Origin: Saccharum officinarum
Taxonomy: Eukaryota > Streptophyta > Magnoliopsida > Poales > Poaceae
Assembly (NCBI GenBank): GCA_020631735.1
Contig: CM036170.1
Span: forward strand, 65,239,737 to 65,303,736
DNA: 64,000 nt
Reading direction: 5' to 3'
Part shown: positions 1 to 9,710 of the stretch, piece after piece
How the letters are laid out: every line of letters begins with the position of its first letter
How positions within the stretch are numbered: position 1 is the stretch's first letter
The notes under the pieces: generated by a model
What the model saw: only the letters and a program-made list of their open reading frames with translations
Told to the model about the DNA's origin: nothing
The model's database searches: none
Program-made: the position numbers and the translations under genes

Positions 1-1
1 T

Positions 2-2533
2 GATAACTCCACCTCCCGCGCTTTCTTCCTCTCTCACGGTGTTCAGCTCCGCATGTCTTGTCCATACACCTCTTCGCAAAATGGCAAGGCTGAGCGGATG
101 ATTCGCACCACCAATGACACCGTGCGTACCCTTCTGTTTCAGGCCTCTCTTCCCGCTCGCTTCTGGGCTGAGGGCCTGCACACCTCCACCTACCTTCTTA
201 ACCGCCTTCCTTCCGCGGCCTGCCCCGCTCCCACTCCTCACCACGCCCTCTTCGGTACCCCGCCTCGGTACGATCACCTCCGCGTGTTTGGGTGTGCGTG
301 TTACCCCAACACCGCTGCCACTTCTTCTCACAAGCTGGACCCTCGCTCCACGCTCTGTGTCTTCCTCGGGTACTCCCCGGATCACAAGGGGTACCGGTGC
401 TTTGACCTTTCTTCCCGACGGGTTCTCATCTCTCGCCATGTGGTGTTCGATGAGTCCGTCTTTCCCTTTTCCAGCGCCACCACCCCTCCGGTACCTGACC
501 CACCCTCCCTGATTCCCACTGATCCGGTGGTCCAGCCACCTTTTTCGTGGTCTCCTGCAGGTACCACTTCGCCGCGCACCGGGCCGGCCTCCTGTCCCGG
601 ATCCCCCGCAGGTTCGTGCCCGTCGTCCTCGGGCGCGGACCCGTCCTCTCCGGTAGGTGCAGACCCGGGGCCTTCGTCCCCCGCTGCTGCCCCAGGGGGG
701 TCGTGTCGGTTGACGACGCCGGATCCCGTCCCGGCACCTGTCCCGGCACCTCCGTCGAGGTTCGCCGCGCCGGTACGGGTGTACCAGCACAGGCCGCGGC
801 CGCCGCCGCTCGCACTCCCTTCTCCACCGGGGACACCGACACCACCGCCGCAGTCCCCGCCGGCTCGTGGTGCCCCGCCGGTCTACCACCCGCCGCTGCT
901 TCACCGACACCCGCGGCATGTTCACCCGATGGTGACCAGACACGCGGCTGGCACACTGCCGCCTCGTGTCCTCGAGGCTTCGACCGGCGACGCGGTGGTC
1001 TCCCCAGTACCCTCTTCCGTCCGCGACGCCCTGTTGGACCCTCACTGGCGCCGCGCGATGGAAGAGGAGTACGCCGCGCTACTCGCCAACCAGACGTGGG
1101 AGTTGGTGCCCCGGCCGCCGGGCGCCAATGTCGTCACCGGCAAGTGGATTTGGACCCACAAGCGACGGGCCGACGGCTCTCTCGAGCGCTACAAGGCTCG
1201 GTGGGTCCTCCGGGGTTTCACGCAGCGCCCTGGCGTCGACTACGATGAGACCTTCAGCCCGGTGGTCAAGCCGACCACCGTCCGTACCGTGCTATCGCTG
1301 GCACTTGCCCGGTCTTGGCCCGTCCATCAGCTGGACGTCAAGAACGCCTTCCTCCACGGCCTTCTCACCGAGACGGTGTACTGCAGTCAGCCGGCGGGGT
1401 TCGTCGACACCACCCGTCCTGACATGGTTTGCCGGCTCAACAGGTCCCTCTACGGCCTCAAGCAGGCACCTCGGGCGTGGAACCACCGGTTCGCCGCTTT
1501 CTTGCTGACCCTGGGGTTCATGGAGGCCAAGTCCGATACGTCTCTGTTCGTCTACCGCCATGGGGCCGACACTGCATACTTGCTGCTCTATGTTGATGAC
1601 ATTGTCCTCACCGCCTCCAGTGAGTCATTTCTCCGCCGGATCATCGCCGCTCTCCAGCAGGAGTTCGCGATGAAGGATCTGGGTGAGCTTCACCACTTCC
1701 TCGGTGTCACTGTTGAGCACCGTCCTACCGGGCTCCTACTTCACCAGCGACAGTATACTCGGGACATCCTGGAGCGGGCTGGGATGACTGACTGCAACCC
1801 CTGCTCCACTCCGGTCGACACTCAGGGCAAGCTGTCTGAGGCTGAGGGACCACCGGTGGCCGATCCCACTGCGTACAGAAGTCTCGCCGGGGCCCTTCAG
1901 TACCTCACATTCACCCGGCCGGACATCACCTATGCAGTTCAGCAGGTCTGCCTCCATATGCATGACCCCCGGGAGCCTCACCTCTTGGCTCTCAAGCGCC
2001 TCCTCCGCTACCTCCGGGGCACACTCGACTACGGCCTCTTCCTCCACCGGGCCACCTCCACCGACCTCGTCGTCTACACCGACGCTGACTGGGCCGGGTG
2101 CCCTGATACTCGCCGCTCCACCTCCGGCTACGCCGTCTTCCTGGGCGGCAACCTGGTGTCTTGGTCGTCCAAGCGCCAGCCGGTGGTCTCCCGGTCCAGT
2201 GCCGAGGCGGAGTACCGCGCCGTTGCTAACGGCGTGGCGGAGGCCGCCTGGCTCCGGCAGCTGCTGGCTGAGTTGCACACTCCACCCTCCCGGAGCACAC
2301 TGGTCTACTGCGACAACGTCAGTGCGGTCTACCTCTCCACCAACCCCATCCAGCACCAGCGGACGAAGCATGTGGAGATCGACCTCCATTTTGTCCGTGA
2401 TCGGGTGGCCATGGGCGAGGTGCGGGTTCTTCATGTTCCGACGACCTCCCAGTTCGCGGACATCTTCACCAAAGGCCTCCCGTCCTCGACCTTCACCGAG
2501 TTTCGCTCCAGCCTCAACATCACCGGTGGCTAG
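2..2533 (+). CDS. Ty1/copia polyprotein, 3' part (integrase end, reverse transcriptase, RNase H)
   Basis: The frame is open from base 2, so the start lies left of the window; the first internal ATG is at 53. In order it shows the C-terminal integrase core (SSQNGKAERM), a Pro/Ser-rich linker of about 170 residues, the copia reverse transcriptase (GKWIWTHKRRADGS at about 1140, YVDD at 1589-1600) and RNase H (YTDADWAGCPDT, SSAEAEYRA). It ends at a single TAG with no internal stop or frameshift over 840 codons. The product would copy element RNA into cDNA and integrate it. Coding GC is high. The intact frame suggests recent activity. The clade is not certain; a short-LTR lineage such as Ale/Retrofit would fit the LTR that follows. 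Confidence 0.95.
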   Translation, partial: DNSTSRAFFLSHGVQLRMSCPYTSSQNGKAERMIRTTNDTVRTLLFQASLPARFWAEGLHTSTYLLNRLPSAACPAPTPHHALFGTPPRYDHLRVFGCACYPNTAATSSHKLDPRSTLCVFLGYSPDHKGYRCFDLSSRRVLISRHVVFDESVFPFSSATTPPVPDPPSLIPTDPVVQPPFSWSPAGTTSPRTGPASCPGSPAGSCPSSSGADPSSPVGADPGPSSPAAAPGGSCRLTTPDPVPAPVPAPPSRFAAPVRVYQHRPRPPPLALPSPPGTPTPPPQSPPARGAPPVYHPPLLHRHPRHVHPMVTRHAAGTLPPRVLEASTGDAVVSPVPSSVRDALLDPHWRRAMEEEYAALLANQTWELVPRPPGANVVTGKWIWTHKRRADGSLERYKARWVLRGFTQRPGVDYDETFSPVVKPTTVRTVLSLALARSWPVHQLDVKNAFLHGLLTETVYCSQPAGFVDTTRPDMVCRLNRSLYGLKQAPRAWNHRFAAFLLTLGFMEAKSDTSLFVYRHGADTAYLLLYVDDIVLTASSESFLRRIIAALQQEFAMKDLGELHHFLGVTVEHRPTGLLLHQRQYTRDILERAGMTDCNPCSTPVDTQGKLSEAEGPPVADPTAYRSLAGALQYLTFTRPDITYAVQQVCLHMHDPREPHLLALKRLLRYLRGTLDYGLFLHRATSTDLVVYTDADWAGCPDTRRSTSGYAVFLGGNLVSWSSKRQPVVSRSSAEAEYRAVANGVAEAAWLRQLLAELHTPPSRSTLVYCDNVSAVYLSTNPIQHQRTKHVEIDLHFVRDRVAMGEVRVLHVPTTSQFADIFTKGLPSSTFTEFRSSLNITGG

Positions 2534-2618
2534 TTGCGTCTGTGGGGGGTTGGTGTGTTCTTTCTTGTTCAGCCTCGAACTCCGCTGCGCCGGTAGTTCG
2601 GACTGCGGGGGGGGGGGG

Positions 2619-2741
2619 TGTTGGAGTATGTGTTTAGGCCCATGTGGCTAAGGCCCATGTGGCCCATGTATGGAACCTATATAGCTACCCTTCTAGGGTT
2701 AGCCCTAATTGAGAAAAACCCTAACTTCTACAATTCCTACA
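2619..2741 (+). repeat. 3' LTR of the copia element (short)
   Basis: A G-run polypurine tract (2601-2618) is followed directly by TGTTGGAGTATG, a typical LTR start. The sequence then carries repeated GGCCCATGTGG words, a TATATAG box-like motif and the CCCTAA-rich text common near LTR ends. The end is set at ...CCTACA; CTACA at 2732 is an alternative. The 5' LTR is outside the window, so neither the length (about 123 bp) nor the target duplication can be confirmed. Confidence 0.6.
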
Positions 2742-4019
2742 CTTTGCCATTCTCTGAACTCATTAATTTATAAAAATTATACAGCAGGAACCATGGCAAG
2801 TCCACCATCAATCGTCAGCGGATATGATCCCAAGAATGATCCAGCCCGAAAGCCACAAAGGTCAAAAGATCCAGCTTGGAGGTTTGGCTATTGGCCAAAC
2901 CTTCAAAACAGAGATGAGGTGGCATGCACCTTATGTGGCGGCTCAGTTCGTGGAGAGATTAAAAGGTTGAAGCAACATTTGGCAGGAGGTTATGGAGATG
3001 CAAAACTATGTCCAAGTGTGAGCACTGAAATTAGGAGGGAGATGGCAGCTTACTTGGATGCAAACAAGAGGAAAAGACCATTGGTTCTAGATGAGGTGGT
3101 GGAGGTGGCAGCAAATGGGGCTCCTGCAAATGAGGCTGCTGCTGCGGTACAGCCTAGTTCAGGGACAGCAGCAAAAAAGAGGCAAGCATCCTTACAATTC
3201 ATGGCTGTTGGTAAGTGGTAACAAGACTAAACCAGAGGGAAAGGCAAACAAATCTGTAGTTAATATGCTTCGAAAAACACCAGAAGAGATAGTAGATGAG
3301 AGACTTTCAGGGTCTTATCAGCCCACAATTGTGTCCAGTACAAAAACCAAGGAAGAGAAGCATTATGTGGATACACAATGGTCCTTGTTCTTCTATGAAT
3401 GTGGCATACCTTTTAATGCAGCAGCAGCAAGACAATTTCAGATTGCAGTTGAAGCCACAGTACAATATGGTTCAGGGTACAAGCCTCCAACACCATATCA
3501 ACTTGGGGAGCCATTACTTCAAGAAGCTGTGAAGTCAACAAGTACCATGAGAGAGGAGCATGAGAGAGCATGGAAACATTATGGCTGCACACTCATGTCT
3601 GATGGATGGTCTGATAGGAGGGGCCGCCACTTGATTAACTTCCTTGTAAACAGCCCGGAGGGGACTTATTTCTTGGAGTCCATTGATGCATCAAGTGAAG
3701 TACATGATGCATACATGCTTGCTGGTTTGCTGGAGAAGAAGGTTGAGATTGGGCAAGACAAGGTTGTTCAAGTTGTCACAGATAATGGTGCTAACTTCAA
3801 GGCCGCAGGCAAGATTCTCATGGACAGGATTCCTACAATATTTTGGACTCCATGTGCTGCGCACTGCTTGGATCTCATGTTAGAAGATATAGGGAATTTG
3901 TCGGAATTCAAGAAACCTATTACACGTGCAAGGCGTGTGACAACTTTCATCTATAGGCATGGGAGGATCCTTAGTGCCATGAGGGAGAAAACAGGTGGGG
4001 CTAACCTTGTGAGGCCAGC

Positions 4020-4400
4020 TGTTATGGACGGCAACAAGAGGCAGAGCCGTGGCTAAGGAAGCTGGCCACCAGAGTCGCTGGCTGAGGACGCGGGCCAAAC
4101 CGAGAAGCGCGGGATCACAATCACCATAGTCTCCAGCGAGTCGGACGTCAGTTGATAGGATCCTATTATTTAGGTGTTTGTTTATTCCTTGATTAAAGTT
4201 AGCAGTCAAGTTTGTTAGGCTTCAGGCTATAAAGCCTAAACGTTGGTTAATGAGAAAGGCAGCTGGAGATTGAGATCAATCTCTCCCGCTCCCCTGTTCG
4301 TGGGCGACGCCGAGCACGGCGTCGCTGCCTCGCCGCCGCTTCTCTCTTGCTCGCCAGTCTCTCTCTCTCTCGATTCTCCTAGCCCTAGCCCGCCACAACA
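4020..4400 (+). repeat. 5' LTR of the gypsy derivative
   Basis: It begins TGTTATGGACGG and ends CCGCCACAACA. It contains a TATAAAG promoter-like motif at about 4230 and the CT-rich stretch typical of an LTR leader. It is preceded by CCAGC and followed by the primer-binding site. Confidence 0.95.
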
Positions 4401-4413
4401 TTTGGTATCGGAT

Positions 4414-7400
4414 ATGCCAGGACCCGAGCCTACTTCTGCTTCCGCCGCCGCCGCGTCCACCATCATCGCCACCTCCACAGCTGCCATGACTCCCACCTCG
4501 CTGCACGCCGCTCCTACGTGGCCTGTTCCGGCCCTGTCCTCTACCACGATAGTTCCGGTGGCTGCGATCGACGCCCTCACAAACGCCGTCTACGACCTCC
4601 AGCGCCAGATGGACGACCTGGCTACTCGGCTGACCGCGGTGGAAACCTGGCCATCACTGCCGACCGCAGTGTAGACCTGGCCATCACTGCCGACTGCGGT
4701 GGAGACCTGGCCATCACTGCCGGCGGCTCCCCAACCACGCCTTCCGGACGCCCTTTCTGTCTCCGGCGGCATTCCTCCGGTACCACTGACTGCCCCAGTG
4801 TCTGTCACCACGGCGGGCAGCAGTCCGGCACCGCTTGTGCCCTCTCCATCGCCGATTCCGTCGTTCGCCTCAACCAATCCGGTGCCGCAACTGCAGCACC
4901 ATGCCATCCCGGTGCCCATCGCTGCCGGTGTTCCAGAGGTCCTCAAGCTCACCTTCCCGACGTTTGACGGCGCCGATGATCCCTTGGACTGGCTGCACCA
5001 GTGCGACCAATTTTTCCACGCGCAGCGGACCAGGGACCGTGACAAGATCTGGTTGGCCTCCTTCCATCTGACGGGGGTCGCCCAACATTGGTACTACAAG
5101 TTGGAACGCGAGGCGAGAGATGTGGGCACGTTCACCTGGGAACTCTTCAAGAAGTTGTGCCATCAGCGCTTCGGGCCATTACCCAGTGACAATCACCTGG
5201 ATGAGTTGGTACACCGGCCATGTCGTGCCACCCCCGACGCGTTCCAGGAGGCCTTTCCGGATCGGTTGCCGCCTTCTGGCCAGCCCTCGGCACCACAGCA
5301 CACGCTCCTCCTCACCGGCAGGCTCCCGGATCCTATCCACGTCGCGCTGCTCGACCCGTACGATCTTCAGCACACAAGGAGCTTGGCGCGCGGCCCTGAG
5401 AGAGACGGGCTGACTGTGCTGTCGCCACCGGTACAGGATATTCACACCACTCGGGCCACCATCGGGTCTCCTCCAACAACCGTCACGCCTACCGACTCGG
5501 CGCAGCCGCCCATCGCGCTCGCGCCGGTATCACCACCACATCCGCGTCCGTTCCGCTGTCTGTCCCAGGCGGAGTTCGCGGAACGCCGCCGTCAGGGCTT
5601 ATGCTATAGCTGCGACGAGCAGTACGCCGTTGACCACAAGTGCCAACACCTCTTCTACCTCGAGGTCACTGCTCCCGATGACACCAAGACGCCTAACACA
5701 AGGGCGATCAAGCCAGCCGTGGACACCCCGGTGCTCTCCCTCCACGCCATGGCCGGGATCCGCACGGAGGAGACGATGCAGCTACCCTTCTCCATCGCCA
5801 ACCAGCAGTTTGTCACGCTGCTCGACCCCGGCTCGTCGCACAACTACATCCATCCTGTTATCGCTCGGCAGGCCGGCCTCGCGTTCAACTCCAGTGCACA
5901 GGCAGGCGCCCACGTCACCGTGGCCAATGGCGGCCGAGTAGCCTGCCAGGGCTTCACGCGCGATGTCGCCATCTGCCTCGGGGTGGAGCTGTTCTCCATC
6001 GACTGTTACCCCGTTCCGCTCGACACCTACGACATGGTCCTCGGCGCCTCCTTCCTCCGCACGCTGGGGCCGCTCCTATGGGACTTCGATGCTTCATGCC
6101 TGACCTTCTGGCGTGGGGGCCGCCGTGTCCTTTGGCGGGGCCTCGGTTCGCTGCACTCCGACGTTCCCGCGCCGGATCGCCTCCACGCAGTATGTGGCGC
6201 GGCACCAGCAATACCGCATTGCCTCAACATGGGTGGGGCTGCGCGGTCTCACCGTGCAGAGGATGGCTCGCACAGCAGCACGCCCTCGGGACCCTCCTTC
6301 ACGATCCTTGAGGACCTCCGTCATGACGGTCAAGACTCCGCCACTCGCCAGGCCCTCCACAGTCCTTTCGTACATGACAGTGGTGAGCCGTGGCATGTCC
6401 TGGATGGACTCCTACTCCGCGGCGTCAGCTTGTTTGTCCCTGCCTCTACCGTGGCCTTGGCCACTGTCCTACAGTTTGCCCACACGACTGGACATGATGG
6501 CGTACAACAGACCCTGCAGAGATTCCACTCTGATTTCTTCATCAACGACGACATGCAGCTCGTCAGGGCATTCATCCGCTCCAGTGCTACGGGCGAGCGC
6601 AACAAGACGGAGGCCCTCCACCCTGGCGGACTCCTTCAGCTGCTTGGCCTCCCGTCTCAGCTGGGCTACGACGCCTCTGGTTCCGGCGCGACGGAGCTGT
6701 GCCATGAGCAGGAGGCCAACGCCGCCACCTGCGCCCTCCGCAAAGTGTTCGGCGCCGCCAGTCGGGGCGCCCTATGCGTCAGCGACGGCCTCATCCTCTA
6801 CGGCGACCGTACCTTTGTGCCGAGCTCCGCGGCCCTTCTGCCCGAGGTCCGCCAGCTGGCGCACACGGCCGACCACAAGCACGAGGGCGTTCGAACGACG
6901 CTCCAGCGGTTCAGCACCGACTGCTACATCGACTTGGCCAGGGACGCGCTCCTCGCCAAGATACACGCTCATCTTCTCCAAGCCCAGGACTATGGACGGC
7001 GCCACCATGCACTGGGGTTCTCTGGGGGTGACGGGAGATGGCGTCCCTTGCTCCATCACCCCGTCCAGCCCTGGTTGCCGGGCCCCCATGGCATGCTGGG
7101 ACCCAAGTATGCATGGCCGGACTCTGTCTGGGCGTACGTGGACGCACTGTCCTACCACCACCAGCTTCATGAAGGTGCCCACATCCATGTTGTCTTCCAC
7201 ATGGGCACTCGGAAGACGTTCCAAGGACCTCCGCCGCTGACTCCACCGCCCCTGTTGACACTACATCATGACCGCCTTCTCCAGCAGCCCGAGCACGCTC
7301 GGCGAGCTAGCCTCCAGCGTGGCCAGCACGCTCGGCGAGCTAGCCTCCAGCGTGGCCTTTGGCACGTGCTGACACCGTGGGCGAGTCCATCCGACGCCGA

Positions 7401-7524
7401 AGCAGCATGGGAGCTAGTCGACGCTTTCCGCATGGCGCACCCTCCCTTGCAGCTCGAGGACGAGCTGCTCGTCGAGGAGGGGAGAAGTGTTATGGACGGC
7501 AACAAGAGGCAGAGTCGTGGCTAA
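4414..7524 (+). pseudogene. Fused gag-protease-chromodomain ORF lacking reverse transcriptase
   Basis: The ATG at 4414 lies 14 bases past the LTR. One TAG at 4672-4674 interrupts a triple 30-bp repeat; after it the same frame runs open from 4675 to a stop inside the 3' LTR. Visible parts are the retrotransposon gag core (DDPLDWLHQCDQFFHAQR, GVAQHWYYKLE), a zinc knuckle (CYSCDEQYAVDHKC, about 5601-5642), and an aspartic-protease fold with LLDPGSSHNYI at about 5818, where Pro replaces the usual Ser/Thr of the catalytic DSG/DTG. Two HHCC-like pre-integrase pieces follow (HTTGHDGVQQTLQRFH; HTADHKHEGVRTTLQRF). A chromodomain tail (AAWELVDAFRMAHPPLQLEDE) ends the frame. About 3 kb of pol has been lost. 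Confidence 0.85.
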
Positions 7525-7868
7525 GGAAGCTGGCCACCAGAGTCGCTGGCTGAGGACACGGGCCAAACCGAGAAGCGCGGGATCACAATCACCATAGTCT
7601 CCAGCGAGTCGGACGTCAGTTGATAGGATCCTATTATTTAGGTGTTTGTTTATTCCTTGATTAAAGTTAGCAGTCAAGTTTGTTAGGCTTCAGGCTATAA
7701 AGCCTAAACGTTGGTTAATGAGAAAGGCAGCTGGAGATTGAGATCAATCTCTCCCGCTCCCCTGTTCGTGGGCGACGCCGAGCACGGCGTCGCTGCCTCG
7801 CCGCCGCTTCTCTCTTGCTCGCCAGTCTCTCTCTCTCTCGATTCTCCTAGCCCTAGCCCGCCACAACA
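7488..7868 (+). repeat. 3' LTR of the gypsy derivative
   Basis: Same length and ends as the 5' LTR. The two visible differences are AGTCGTGG versus AGCCGTGG, and GACACGGG versus GACGCGGG. CCAGC follows at 7869-7873. Confidence 0.95.
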
Positions 7869-9710
7869 CCAGCAGCCACACGTTTTGCAACGGTCTTTTT
7901 GACTTTGAAGAGCTTGTACAAGCACAAGGATGCTTTGAAGTCTTTAATGGTTAGCGAAGCATGGACTGGGAACAAATTAGCAAAAACTAAAGCTGGTCTA
8001 GATGTGCATGACAGTTTTGGAATTCAGTGGAAGATTGCCTTAGAGCTTCAGCCCCACTCCTTATTATGCTTAGGGTGGTTGATGGAGATGAGAAGCCAGC
8101 AATGCCGGAGGTTCAAGCTCTAATGAACCATGCAAAGGAGAGGATCAATCAAAGCTTTGCCATCCAATCCAAGAAATCTTTGCTCAAGAAGATCATGGGA
8201 ATAATTGAGCGACGTTGGGAGAAACAAATGGATCATCCATTGTATGGGGCTGCAATGTATTTGAACCCAGGGAAGCTACATCCTCTCCTAAAAAAGGATG
8301 ATGATGCAACTGTTGGACAGCTAAGAGGTTGCTTTCTTGATGTGCTTGCAAGAATGGTGGAGGATGAGGAAACTAGAAGCAAGATCAATGCTCAAGCCAT
8401 GGATTATGAATATCTTAGAGGATTTTCAAATAAGATGGCCATACAAAACCTTGAGTCAATGAGTCCTCGTAAGTGTTTCATTTCCATTTTAATTTCAGCA
8501 AGTGTACATCATATCAATTTAATTCCAGCTAGCATTTTTTTGGTCCTAGCTCCTAATATATTGTTTCATTTGTTTGCTCTAGTTGATTGTGGCGTTCCTA
8601 TGGTGGCCGTGCTATTGAACTACAAAGATTTGCAAGGCGTGTGGTTAGTATTTGTGCTTCCTCATCTGGCTGTGAGTGAAATTGGAGCAAATTTGAATCT
8701 GTGAGTATTTCCTCATTTGCTTGCTGCCCTTACAATATTTCAGCAAGCAGTTTATTCATTTTTGGTTGCAATTGTGTTTCTGGTTTTGTAGATCCACACA
8801 AAGAAAAGGAACCGATTGTTGCATGAGAGGCCGAATTCTATTGTCTTTGTTTCCTACAACCGGAAGATGAAATCTAGGTTCCAAAAGTTACGCCAAAAGA
8901 AGGGAAAAAAACTTTGATCCTTTGGTTATTGAGGACTTTGATTGGAACAATGAGTGGGCTGACTCATTGCATGTACCCCCTTAAGGTGCTCGTGGGTGTG
9001 AGTGTGACCTTACTTGGAACCTTGTTGATGAAGCTGTTGGAGCATCTCAATCACTTCAAGGCCAAAACTTTCCAAGAGCAGCCCACAAGCGTGCAAGAAA
9101 TTCTGCACCTACGGTGAATGAAGATCAGTTGGGTTCAGACAATGAAGAAAATCCAGATCCATTTGATGATGCAGATGTGACAGATTGTGAGGATGATCCA
9201 AATGATGCCCATGAAACTGGAGAAGACAATGAGGCAGCCAACATCCCTGGAGAGTTTGATGATGGCTATTGAGACTTGAGAGATTAGAGATTTCAGTCCC
9301 TCTTTTGTAAGCTAATATATGTGCTGCACTAGCAACGCTACTAATTAAGTATGTGCTGCACTAGCAGCACTACTAATTAAGTTATATATGCCATTAGAGA
9401 CTAGTTTATGGCTACTAAGAGATGGAACATTTCATATTTGCTACTTGCTACTTTATGTGGTGCCCTAGAACTCTAATAGCACTACATATTATGCTTATAA
9501 TTTGCTATATTAAGGTTGGGTTGGCATCTGATTTTTCATTGGCATTATATATTAAATTGTATGTATGGCGTCGCCTAGGCGAGCGCCTTATTCGCCTAGG
9601 CGTCCGGAAGGGGGTCGCTCGCCTCGCCTCGCCTTACCGCCTTTAAAACATTGAGCAAAGCAATATCTAGTTCTCTAGTACTCATTTTACAGAGTAATGA
9701 ACAAACGAAC

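Larger units (their letters stand above)
4020..7868 (+). mobile_element. Non-autonomous Ty3/gypsy chromovirus derivative with perfect target duplication
   Basis: Two 381-bp LTRs (4020-4400 and 7488-7868) differ at only two positions that I can see, both C/T transitions. They flank a 3.1-kb interior. The 5-bp sequence CCAGC occurs at 4015-4019 and again at 7869-7873, a clean target-site duplication. A primer-binding site like the initiator-tRNA-Met type (TTGGTATCGGA) follows the left LTR, and a purine tract (GAGGAGGGGAGAAG) precedes the right one. The interior has gag, protease and the end of a chromodomain but no reverse transcriptase, RNase H or integrase core, so it must rely on helper enzymes. 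LTR size, gag type and chromodomain suggest a Reina-like chromovirus. Confidence 0.95.
2793..9271 (+). pseudogene. hAT transposase (BED zinc finger, DUF659, dimerisation domain), interrupted
   Basis: The ATG at 2793 opens a BED-type zinc finger (CTLCGGSVRGEIKRLKQH). DUF659/RNase H-like sequence follows, with SDGWSDRRGRHLINF, VVTDNGANFKAAG and TPCAAHCLDLML, up to 4019. After the gypsy insertion the same frame resumes at 7869 (ATRFATVFLTLKSL). Later blocks read EDCLRASAPLL (about 8027) and the hAT dimerisation region (SYGGRAIELQRFARR, SGCERNWSKFE, about 8590-8700). An intron (GT at 8470, AG near 8583) and a last exon from about 8792 (HTKKRNRLLHER) lead to an acidic C terminus ending in GEFDDGY. 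Breaks are the LTR element, a 7-bp direct duplication at about 3208-3222 (GGTAAGTGGTAA) that shifts frame, and a second shift near 8015. No functional protein is expected. Confidence 0.85.
2742..9650 (+). mobile_element. hAT-type DNA transposon, disrupted by a gypsy insertion
   Basis: A transposase gene in pieces (2793-4019 and 7869-9271) is followed by a 3' tail. The tail ends in a CG-rich, palindromic terminus with two copies of CGCCTAGGCG (9567-9605) and TTACCGCCTTTAAAACATTG. No matching left terminus is seen between 2742 and 2793. It is probably left of the window, which would put the copia element inside the hAT 5' region as well. The 8-bp target duplication could not be identified. Confidence 0.7.

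Noticed and set aside
426..1508. Long open frames on both strands inside the copia polyprotein
   Set aside because: They are shadows of the GC3-rich main frame; none has a domain.
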